Below are positions 5,342-12,619 of a stretch of 13,185 nucleotides of DNA, one piece after another. The notes beneath the pieces are model-generated. The model made no database searches. It was given only the letters and a program-made list of their open reading frames with translations, and had not been told where the DNA came from. The translations under genes and the position numbers were made by a program. The DNA is taken from assembly GCA_026770575.1 (NCBI GenBank), contig MU657897.1:3464-16648 (forward strand), written 5' to 3'. Numbering within the stretch: the stretch's first letter is position 1; every line of letters begins with the position of its first letter. This stretch comes from Pelagophyceae sp. CCMP2097 (Eukaryota; Sar; Pelagophyceae).

Positions 5342-8300
5342 CTAGGGCTGAAAGGTCGGGGCCGCCGTCGGGGCGCCGTCGACGTGGCTGTCGGCCTTGG
5401 GTGCGGCCGTTTCCGCCTCTGGAATTCGTTCGTCTTGGGGTACGTGTATTGGCGCGTTGTTCCTATGCGAGTCATCAACCCATTCGGCCTCGGCGGGCTG
5501 CTCGGCCTGCTGCTGCGCAGGAGCCTGCGCGCTCGCCTGCTCGTCGGCCCGCGCCTCGCCGCGCCACCAGCCTTCGCCGCCGTCCGGCCGCGCCTCCGAG
5601 TCTGGCGCGTCGACGCGCGGAGCGCCGGCCGCGCCCGCGTCGCCGGCGGGCTCGAACCGCGGCTGTGTCGGCGGCTCGTTTGTCGTGTCGTGCGCCGCCG
5701 GCGCGTCGCCCTTTGGCTCGTGCGCCTCTGCGCCGCGCCGCTTCTTCGCCTCCTCTTGCAGCTTCCATGCGCGGAGCTGCTCGAGGTACGTAATCGTCTG
5801 CTGCTGCTTGACCACGGCGGCGCGCTGCAGCACCAACTCCTGCTGCTGCTGCTGCGCCGCCGCCGCGCGCTGCTGCTGCTGCTGCGCGGCGAGCTGCAGT
5901 TGTTGCTGTTGCGCGAATTGCAACTGCTGCTGCTGATGCGCCAGAGCCTGCTGCTGCAGCTGCTGCAGGATCAAAGCCTCGCCGAGCGGCCGGCCGTAGG
6001 CGTTGAACTGCTGCGGCGGCATCTGTTGCGCTAGCTGCTGCTGCGCGAGCTGGCGCTGCAGCTGCTGCTGCAGGCCCTGGCTCCGGTACTGCTGCGTGAG
6101 CTGCGCCTGCTGCCAGGCGAGCTGTTGCTGCTGAGCAAGCACCGGCCCCGCCAGCGACTCCCACCCGACGAGCTGCTGCCGCCACTCGGCGACCATTTGG
6201 TTGAACTCGCGCGTCGACGTCTTGATGGTCACGTCGGGCGTCAGCGGGTCGCCGCGGCGCCGCAGGTGCTTGGGTACCGCGCGCACGTAGCGGTCGTACG
6301 CCGGCGACGTGAGGTCGTAGAAGAGCACTTTTTTTCGCTGCGCGATGAGGTGCGGGTCCGTCTCCAGCGTCGACCGCCGGTCCAGCTCGGGCGCCGCGCC
6401 GCCCTGGTGCAGTGCCGAGTACGACGGCAGCATGGCGAAGAACGCGCCCGCCGCGGCCGCGTCGACGGCCGCATCGCCGGCCGGCGCCGCAGCAGCTCGC
6501 TGCTGCTGCTGCAGCAGCTGCTCTGCCTGCTGGCGCTGCTGCTGCTCTGCCTGGTGGCGCTGCTGCTGCTGCTGAAGCTGCAGGAAGTAGGCCTGCTGCT
6601 CCTGCTGCTGGAGCTGCAGCAGCTGAGCCTGTTGTCGAAGTAGCTGCTGCTCGTGCTGCTGCTGCTGCTGCATCTGCGCGAGCTGCGCCGCCGCCTGAGA
6701 CTGCGGCGGCGGACCGCCGCGCGCCTGCAGCTGCTGTGCGTACGCCGCGCCGCCGGGCGCGTACATGGTGCCGCCGGGCGCGTACGGAGCGCCGTTGGGC
6801 GGCGCATACGGGGCGCCATTGGGCGCGTACGCGGCGCCGTTGGAAGCGTAACCAGCGCCGCCGGGCGCGTATGGGGCGCCGTTGGGCGCGCCGGGCGGCA
6901 GCTGCACCCATTGCTGCTCGAGGCGCTGCTGCTGCACCTGCTGCTGCTGAAGCAGCTGCTGGTGTTGCACCTGGTGTAGCCGCAGCTGCTGCTGCCGCTC
7001 CTGCGCCAGCTGCCGCTGCGCAGGCGGCGACAGCGCCGGCGGCGGCCGCAGCGGCGACGGCGGTTGCAGCGGCGACGTCTGCGCGCCGGCGCGCTGCTGC
7101 GCGGGAAAGGGCTGCGGCGGCGACGTCTGCGCGGCGGCGCGCTGTTGCGCGGCGAAGGGCTGCTGCGGCGACTGCCCCTGCGGCCGGTTCGCGGGCCAGT
7201 CGCCCGGCGCCTCGTCGTCGAGCCGCGCGCGCTTCGGCGGCGGCGGCGCGTCAAACGGCTCGTCGAACGGCGCGTCGAACGGCGCGTCAAACGGCGGGCG
7301 ACGATGAGTCGGCGTAGCTTCAAACGACGGCGCGTCGTGGTCGCCCGCCGGCGTCGCGCAGCCCGCGCGCGCATCCGGGCCGCCCGGCGCGCCCGCGCCG
7401 CTGGGAAAGCCCGGCGAGTGGCGCCCGCCGCGGTGGTCGCCGTACGCCTCGTCCGAGGCCTCTTGCGCGCCGGGCCGCGGCGCCGCGCGCAAGACGCCGC
7501 CACGGTCCGCCGCGTCCGGCGCCGCACGCGGCGGCGCGCCGCCGGCGCTTTGCGGCGGCTGCCAGTCTATCGACGCGGCCGCGGGCCGCGCATCCGGCTG
7601 CTGCCAGTCGGGCTGCGCGCCGACCGGCTGCTGGTCGGCGTGCGGCTTCTGCCAGTCGAGCGAATCGGCCGCGGGCCACTGCCGGCCGGCCGCCGCCTGG
7701 CTCGCGGCCGCGCTGTCGCCGTCGCGGAGCGGGTCGTCCGCGTCGGCGCCGTACGGCGAGGAGTTTGTACCCGACCGCCGCGGAGTTTGTGCCGGCAAGG
7801 AGTTAGATCCCGCCTCGGCGTTGTACGGCACGCCCGCGCTGCCGCCGCGGTAGTCGACGGGCGCGTCGCGGTGGTAGCCGCCCGGTTGGCCGCCGCGGTG
7901 CGGCGTCTCCGCGGCACGGAGGCCTGGCGCGCCGCTCGGCGAGCCGTCGGGAAAGGCGCGCGCGTCGTCCCGCGCGTAGGCCGAACGCGCAAAGTACTCG
8001 TCGACGTACCGGACAACGTCGAGCGCCGTCGCCTGGTTGAAGTCGTAGCGGTCCTGGAGACCGCGCGCCTCCGCGCGGTCCGCCACCAAAACGTCGGAGA
8101 GCATCGATGCGACGGAGCCCCGGTGCGCCTCGTCGAGCGACCCGCGCGCGACGTGCTTGTCCAGCGCGCGGGAGACGCCCGCGGTCATCGCGGCCTGGAA
8201 CGCGTCGAACCGGCCGTGGCGCCGCTCCTGCGCGGCCGTCGGCGGCTGCGCCGCCCGGACGCCGCTCCGGTCGCCGCCGTCGAAATCGGCACCCCGCGGC

Positions 8301-10708
8301 GGCTCGCCGTTGCGCGACCAGTCGGCGTAGCGCGCTTCGTTCGCGTAGCGTGGTTCGTGGCCGACGGCGCGGCCACGGATGCGGCCGCCGCCGACGACGG
8401 CGCGGCTCGAGGGGTCGTAGGACGCGTCGCGGTCGCTGTAGGAGTCCGCAGAGCGGTACGTGGCCGTCAGCTCGTGCGGGCCCGTGTACTCGTGCCGCGA
8501 GTCGTGCGTGCCCGCGTACACGTGCGCGCCCCGCGGCGACGGCCGAGCGTCGGCGCGGCCTGTCGGCGCGCGGCCGGCGGGCGGCGCGCGCGCGGGCGGC
8601 GGCGCGGCGGGCGGCGCGGTGCGCTCCTGCGCCGCCGTCGCGATGATCTTGGCCGCCGCGGCGACGGCGGCGCGCGGCGAGAGCGACTCGTTCAGGACGG
8701 CCTTGCGCATCACTTCATTGCGGCGCGCGCAGCGCTCGAGCCTTTCGAGGAGCGCGTCGTAGAGCCCGTCGTCGGCGGCCCCTCCTGCCTTGGCGTACGC
8801 CGCCGTCTCGAGGTCGATGGCGGCGCGCTGCGCGACTTGTTCGTCGAAGTCGCTGCCCTCGGTAACCAGGCTCGCGAAGAGGCGCCGCCGCTGCGCCTTG
8901 CGCGTCTCGACGGAGACGTAAACGTTTGGCCGCGGCGACTTGCCGGCCGCGCCGTACTTGCCGCGCGGCGGCGGCGGCGGTGGGTCGTCGTCGCCGTAGG
9001 GTTCATCCGCGTAGGCTCCTGCCGAACGCGCGTCGGGCGCGGCCTGCCGCCCGGCCGCGCGCGAGAAGCGGCGGCCCGCGGCTTCCGGACCAGCGGCGCC
9101 GTGGCCCGAGGCGTCGGCAGCCGGCGGGTTAGCGCGCCGCTTGCCGCCGGCGCCGCGCTGCGCGCTGGCCCAGCCGCTGCCCGGCGCCGCGGACTTCGAC
9201 TGCCGCACGCCGACGCGCGCCTGCGCCTTGTCGCGCGCGGCCCCGCCGTACATCCCGCGCGGCGGCGGCGACGTGCGGCCGGCGGCGACGGCGTCTTGCG
9301 CGTCGGCCGCCGCCGCTTTGGCGCGCTTGTGGCCGCCGCGCTGGGGCGCGTCGGCGCCGCAGTCGGCGTCGGCGTCGCGCTCGTCGAGGACGAGGACGCT
9401 GTCGACATGGCGCGCCGCGGCCTTGCTCGTCGCCAGGGTCGAGGACCGTTTGGAGTCTGCGTCCTCGTCCAAAGCGAGCTGCGCGAGGTACCTGCGGTTC
9501 AGGTGCGGTGCCTTGTCGGCGACGAGGACGAACCCCGCGCGCTTCGCCCAGTCCGCCGCCTGCGCTGAAGGCAGGAAGATGGCCGCGAGGGACTGCTGGC
9601 GGCAGAATTGCAGCAGCGCGGGCAGCAGCGTCTCGCAGGCGTTGGCGCCCGCCTTTTGCGCGATTGCCTCGATGAAGAGGATGGTGCTCGACGGGCCCGC
9701 GCCGGCCTGGTCTGGCGTCGACCCGGCCGCGGGTGCCTTTTCGACCATCTTCGTTGCGGCCACGCTAACAGACCGGAAGGCGCACATCGTCGTCACGGCG
9801 CCGTCGACGGCGATGGTGACGACGGTCTTGGTGCTGTCCTTCAAGCCGCCGCCGGCGCATCTCGCGACAAATGCCGCGTCGGGCCTCCAGACGGCTTCCG
9901 CGCGCGCGGCCAGGTCCCTTGCCTGACGCAGCAGCTCCGAATCGTCCGAGTTCGCCTCGAGCATTATGCACCGCTCCGTCGCGTGCGGCTGAGAAAGCAT
10001 CTCGCCGCAGACCCACCGGGCCGTCTCGCGCGGGAAGGATTTGAGCACGTCGTCCACCACGTCGTCCGGCGCGCCGCCGCCGCCCGCGGACGAGCCCTCG
10101 AGAGCCACGCAGGCGTCGAGCCATCCCTTGACACCGCGGTCGTCGAGGCACCTGCGGTGCTCGACGAGGTCCGCGCGCTCCAGCGCGGTCAGCGACCGCT
10201 GCTGCCAGTACATGTCACCATAATCGACCCAGACGATCTCGCCCGCCTCGATGGTCCGCGTCGAGATGAGAAAGATCCAGCACTTGCCGTCGCGCTCCAC
10301 CTCGCAAAACGTCGTGTTCGGGTGCGATTCGGCCTCTCGCCGCGGGCCGTGGAAGTCGTTGACGTACGCCGCCGGGTTGCCCAGCGGGTCGAGGTAGGGT
10401 AGGCAGCAGAGCTCGTCGCCGTGCGCGATGGAGTACGCGTACTCTCCCCAGTTCTTTACCTCTATAGGGTCCATGAGGCCGAGGAGGCCGGCGATGGTCT
10501 GCGACGGACCAATGTAGCCCGCGAACTCGAGGGGCGCGCCCGCCGGGATATTTTGGCACGCCAAAACCTCGAGCTGACCGTGCAGCGGGCCGGGCCGGAC
10601 GACGCGCGCCGTCTTGACGCTCTGCACAAAGTGGCCGCGCTCGCCGTCGATGATGCGGTTAATCTCCTCCCTGTCCACCCGCCCGTGCTCCTTGATCGGG
10701 TAGTCCAT
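5342..10708 (-). CDS. Multidomain chromatin/RNA protein: SET, GNAT-like, TFIIS-central-like, SRI-like and SLBP RNA-binding domains
   Basis: One uninterrupted frame of 1788 codons. SET domain, residues 44-170: IPAGAPLEFAGYIG (54-67), AYVNDFHG with NTTFCEVE (114-138) and GEIVWVDYGDMYW (156-168); no Cys-rich pre-SET. GNAT-like fold, about 294-400: LFIEAIAQ (344-351), QKAGANA in the acetyl-CoA loop position, IFLPSAQAADWAKRAGF (377-393). TFIIS-central-like, about 602-695, with NEVMRKAVLNESLSP (664-678). SRI-like helices, about 832-907, ending VVRYVDEYF. Gln-rich and Pro-rich disorder fills most of 910-1445. SLBP RNA-binding domain, 1447-1518: ETDPHLIAQRKK, AYDRYVRAVPKHLR, DPLTPD, then AEWRQQLVGWE. 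A Gln-rich tail (1524-1640) follows. SET and SLBP calls are strong; GNAT is moderate; TFIIS and SRI are tentative. The inferred role is nuclear, coupling histone modification or polymerase II to histone mRNA. The frame stays open 32 codons upstream of the ATG, with plausible sequence, so the true N-terminus may be spliced. Confidence 0.85.
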   Translation of the reverse strand: MDYPIKEHGRVDREEINRIIDGERGHFVQSVKTARVVRPGPLHGQLEVLACQNIPAGAPLEFAGYIGPSQTIAGLLGLMDPIEVKNWGEYAYSIAHGDELCCLPYLDPLGNPAAYVNDFHGPRREAESHPNTTFCEVERDGKCWIFLISTRTIEAGEIVWVDYGDMYWQQRSLTALERADLVEHRRCLDDRGVKGWLDACVALEGSSAGGGGAPDDVVDDVLKSFPRETARWVCGEMLSQPHATERCIMLEANSDDSELLRQARDLAARAEAVWRPDAAFVARCAGGGLKDSTKTVVTIAVDGAVTTMCAFRSVSVAATKMVEKAPAAGSTPDQAGAGPSSTILFIEAIAQKAGANACETLLPALLQFCRQQSLAAIFLPSAQAADWAKRAGFVLVADKAPHLNRRYLAQLALDEDADSKRSSTLATSKAAARHVDSVLVLDERDADADCGADAPQRGGHKRAKAAAADAQDAVAAGRTSPPPRGMYGGAARDKAQARVGVRQSKSAAPGSGWASAQRGAGGKRRANPPAADASGHGAAGPEAAGRRFSRAAGRQAAPDARSAGAYADEPYGDDDPPPPPPRGKYGAAGKSPRPNVYVSVETRKAQRRRLFASLVTEGSDFDEQVAQRAAIDLETAAYAKAGGAADDGLYDALLERLERCARRNEVMRKAVLNESLSPRAAVAAAAKIIATAAQERTAPPAAPPPARAPPAGRAPTGRADARPSPRGAHVYAGTHDSRHEYTGPHELTATYRSADSYSDRDASYDPSSRAVVGGGRIRGRAVGHEPRYANEARYADWSRNGEPPRGADFDGGDRSGVRAAQPPTAAQERRHGRFDAFQAAMTAGVSRALDKHVARGSLDEAHRGSVASMLSDVLVADRAEARGLQDRYDFNQATALDVVRYVDEYFARSAYARDDARAFPDGSPSGAPGLRAAETPHRGGQPGGYHRDAPVDYRGGSAGVPYNAEAGSNSLPAQTPRRSGTNSSPYGADADDPLRDGDSAAASQAAAGRQWPAADSLDWQKPHADQQPVGAQPDWQQPDARPAAASIDWQPPQSAGGAPPRAAPDAADRGGVLRAAPRPGAQEASDEAYGDHRGGRHSPGFPSGAGAPGGPDARAGCATPAGDHDAPSFEATPTHRRPPFDAPFDAPFDEPFDAPPPPKRARLDDEAPGDWPANRPQGQSPQQPFAAQQRAAAQTSPPQPFPAQQRAGAQTSPLQPPSPLRPPPALSPPAQRQLAQERQQQLRLHQVQHQQLLQQQQVQQQRLEQQWVQLPPGAPNGAPYAPGGAGYASNGAAYAPNGAPYAPPNGAPYAPGGTMYAPGGAAYAQQLQARGGPPPQSQAAAQLAQMQQQQQHEQQLLRQQAQLLQLQQQEQQAYFLQLQQQQQRHQAEQQQRQQAEQLLQQQQRAAAAPAGDAAVDAAAAGAFFAMLPSYSALHQGGAAPELDRRSTLETDPHLIAQRKKVLFYDLTSPAYDRYVRAVPKHLRRRGDPLTPDVTIKTSTREFNQMVAEWRQQLVGWESLAGPVLAQQQQLAWQQAQLTQQYRSQGLQQQLQRQLAQQQLAQQMPPQQFNAYGRPLGEALILQQLQQQALAHQQQQLQFAQQQQLQLAAQQQQQRAAAAQQQQQELVLQRAAVVKQQQTITYLEQLRAWKLQEEAKKRRGAEAHEPKGDAPAAHDTTNEPPTQPRFEPAGDAGAAGAPRVDAPDSEARPDGGEGWWRGEARADEQASAQAPAQQQAEQPAEAEWVDDSHRNNAPIHVPQDERIPEAETAAPKADSHVDGAPTAAPTFQP
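5784..6135 (-). repeat. Impure CAG/CTG tract (Gln-rich coding, C-terminal block)
   Basis: On the plus strand this reads as runs of CTG interrupted by TTG, CGC and GAG-like triplets; in the minus-strand gene it encodes roughly residues 1524-1640, mostly Gln with Leu and Ala. The longest pure runs are only about five to six triplets (for example 5871-5885), so interruptions probably stabilise it. Confidence 0.85.
6490..6672 (-). repeat. Impure CAG/CTG tract (Gln-rich coding, central block)
   Basis: This encodes roughly residues 1346-1405 of the SET/SLBP protein, Gln-rich with Leu, Arg and Glu. It lies directly N-terminal to the SLBP-type domain, so that RNA-binding domain sits between two polyglutamine-rich arms. 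A further CTG-rich patch lies at 6905-7015. Confidence 0.85.
6737..6895 (-). repeat. Short-period repeat encoding YAPNGAP/YAPGG units
   Basis: Residues 1272-1324 are imperfect units of the type A-P-Y-A-P-N-G and Y-A-P-G-G. In DNA, GGGCGCGTAC-like blocks recur every 15-30 bp (near 6749, 6776, 6821, 6860). It is a disordered linker in the large minus-strand gene. Confidence 0.8.
7244..7291 (-). repeat. 12-bp tandem repeat encoding FDAP units
   Basis: Four copies of a 12-bp unit encode FDAPFDAPFDEPFDAP (residues 1140-1155). On the plus strand the unit reads like GGCGCGTCGAAC. Just downstream in the protein is PPPPKRARLDD (1155-1165), whose KRAR resembles a nuclear localisation signal. Confidence 0.85.
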
Positions 10709-11259
10709 GGGGCCGATGCGCAGCGACTTGGAAGCGCCGCAGTTGCGCGCGGCGTCCGTCAGGTGCTTGGACGTCTTGGGCCAGTCGACCCTAGGATCGT
10801 ATAGTCAAAGGCGCATCCACCTCCCTCGAATACGACGACCGTGGGCCCGAGCAGGTGCCCTCCCTCGCGGCCGTCATGATATTTTGACGACGCGTCACGG
10901 GTCGCTCGTTCAAAAGGTTCGAATAGAAAAAGTTCGACAAGAGCAAGCGACGTACTTGGACCGCAGCATCGACATGGAGATGAGTTCCTACAGGCCGCCG
11001 CGTTTGTAGGGATGCGGACGCAGCAGAAAATGAAACGCCGTATTTTGCAAGCACGCGTGAGTCGACGTCGTCCCTGGCGGCTCGAGCCTCTCGTCTCCCG
11101 GAGAGACGCTTCGGGCGCGCGGCCCGGCCCAGCGGGCCCCGGTTCGATCAACGCATCAGATGAAGCAGCTGCACGGCGCACCTTGACTCGCTTGAGCTCG
11201 TGTTTGCACGCGATCGCGGCATCGCCTAGCGACGGCAAAGTCTCGGCATGATCCGACAA
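10709..11259 (-). other. Region upstream of the SET/SLBP gene: possible 5' exon sequence or promoter
   Basis: From 10708 the SET/SLBP frame continues upstream to a TGA at 10805-10807. The extension reads like protein (DWPKTSKHLTDAARNCGASK, then SLRIGP before the Met). A 3' splice-site-like CCTAG ends at 10791, which would leave the extension in frame. A second minus frame is open from about 11259 to 10759 without a stop (about 166 codons) but has no ATG at its start and no domain I recognise. An AT-rich patch at 10908-10932 could equally belong to a promoter. I cannot decide between promoter and intron-containing coding sequence. Confidence 0.3.
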
Positions 11260-12619
11260 TCACTCCAGAGTCCCCAAAGAACAAAGGAGCTGGGCCGGCC
11301 CTCCCCCGATGGTCTCCGACGGAGACGTCGGAGATGGCCATCCGTCACTCGGTTTGAAAATGAGAACCGCGGGCCAGTTTTCGAGCACCCGGACCGCGTC
11401 GTCGACGAGCCTTGGGGCCCCCAGAGGACGCCCGCTAAAGACCCCTCTTCCCTTGGACTTGAATATAGCCCCCTCTCGCGAAGCGTGCATCGGCGCGGAT
11501 CTCGACTCGTCGGCCCCGGAAAGGCGAGCTGCCGAGCTTCCGCGCATAACGTCGGCCGACGTTTCCGACGGGCCTCTGCGTTCCCCTGAGCCGGACGCCG
11601 CGGCGCGCGGATGCTCGCCGAATTGATGAGCGCCTCTACGATGACACCGGCTTTGCCTCTGCGCTCGTGTTCGACGAGTGCCTCGAGCAGCGAGTGTATC
11701 GTCGCGTGCGTCCGCGCGAGCGCGCGCACGAAGCCGCCTGGAGGGATCGTCGGCCCCGCGCCCCCCCGTCGTACGCAGGGGCGCCCTCGAAAGGACCGAA
11801 CGACGAGTATCAACCCGACCGCGCGCCTCTCCGCGGGCGATGGAACGCGCGCCCCCCGCGACGGACCCCGGGCACGGATGCCCCGCGGCGTCCCTCGGAG
11901 GAGAGCAATACGGGATGGCGCCGCGCCCGTCGAACCCTCTTCCTCGGTGCGCGCCGCGCGAATGCGGACACCCGCCGGCGTGCCCGCGGCCGCAAGACGC
12001 CGGCGCTTCGCCGTGGAAGCCGATGGGCGAGACGGAGCCGCGTTCGCAGAACTCGAGGAGCGCGTGGAGCTTCTGGCGCACGATAAGGTTGTCGGCGACG
12101 AGCGAGGCGCGCGAGCCCTCGTCGGCAAAGTGGCCGCGCGGCCGCTGCGCCTCGCCGCGGTCGCAGTGCTGCGTGCACTTGGCGCAGACGTAGTCTGCGC
12201 GGGCGTTTGTCCCGGCGCGGGCGGCCGCGCGAAACCCCCGGGAGCAATAGCGGCGCCGCGGGCGGAGGCGCACCGACGGCGTCCGCGGCCTCGGAGCACG
12301 CGGCGTGCTGCCACGTGCTGCACTCCTCGCACTTGATGTACTCTGCGTACGAGTCCGAGTTCTTCGTGTGCTCGCCGCACTCGCACTCGATGACCTGAGA
12401 AGGGCGCGCCGTCGGAGGGGGCCGAAGGCGGAAAATCCGGCGCCCCGCGACCACCGCGCGCCGACTGCGCCGTCCTGGACGTACCCAGAGCGCGAGCGTC
12501 GCATGACAGGCCCAGGCTGGCGCCGCGCTGTCCTCCGCAGCCGCCGCCCCCGCGGCCGCCCCCGCGGTCGTGCGCTGCTGCCCCTCGGTGCGGTCGAGGG
12601 ACCGACCGCGTTTATGCAT
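11260..12619 (-). CDS. Spliced PHD-finger protein gene (3' part of the model uncertain)
   Basis: Proposed exons: 12619-12485 (ATG, 45 codons), 12394-12274 and 12194 onward. After splicing, the PHD finger reads with ligands C-x-C (ECECGEH), C-x2-C-x4-H-x2-C (KCEECSTWQHAAC) and, ten residues later, C-x2-C (DYVCAKC). These are all eight C4HC3 zinc ligands, with the aromatic W two residues before H. The C-x-C first pair and the S-x-W-Q-H motif are typical of Set3/MLL5- and Bye1/PHF3-type fingers, several of which bind methylated H3K4. Exon 3 continues in good frame through NLIVRQKLHALLEFCERG. Below about 12000 the frame is unclear: it stays open to TGA 11260-11262, but another minus frame carries a helix-like ATIHSLLEALVEHERRGKAG near 11690, suggesting further introns. 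A nuclear chromatin reader is likely. It may be the 5' part of the SET/SLBP gene, next on the same strand. Confidence 0.55.
12195..12273 (-). other. Predicted 79-nt intron 2, inside the PHD finger
   Basis: The donor GTCG|GTGCGC (from 12273) and acceptor CGCGCAG|ACTAC (ending 12195) give a phase-1 intron of 79 nt. Only with its removal do the first six zinc ligands (one minus-strand frame) join the last C-x2-C pair (another frame), with a newly formed GAC (Asp) codon at the junction. The spacing from HxxC to CxxC becomes 10 residues, normal for PHD fingers. Confidence 0.75.
12395..12484 (-). other. Predicted 90-nt intron 1 of the PHD-finger gene
   Basis: The donor CTCTGG|GTACGT (from 12484) and acceptor CCCTTCTCAG|GTC (ending 12395) are both strong. 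The intron is phase 0 and its length is a multiple of three with no stop, so retention would not break the frame. Its conceptual translation (RPGRRSRRAVV and similar) is unlike the flanking protein, and removal joins the short N-terminus directly to VIECECG, the start of the PHD finger. Confidence 0.6.

Noticed and set aside
5784..6672. CTG runs on the plus strand as a CRISPR or regulatory array
   Set aside because: They are codons of a Gln-rich protein: irregular spacing, no unique spacers and no leader.
5475..6911. A 478-codon minus frame overlapping the Gln-rich region
   Set aside because: It is the +1 reading of CAG and GCG repeats (poly-Ala/Arg). The Gln frame contains the SLBP-like domain and is the real one.
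7064..9568. An 834-codon plus-strand open frame opposite the SET/SLBP gene
   Set aside because: It is almost entirely Arg, Ala, Val and Gly with no domain, as expected for the antisense of a very GC-rich gene. The minus-strand frame has recognisable domains over the same span.
10199..10579. Set2-type (H3K36) identity for the SET domain
   Set aside because: There is no AWS Cys-rich region, and the N-D-F and V-D-Y-G-D-M-Y-W motifs differ from the usual N-H-S-C and D-Y patterns, so no substrate is claimed.
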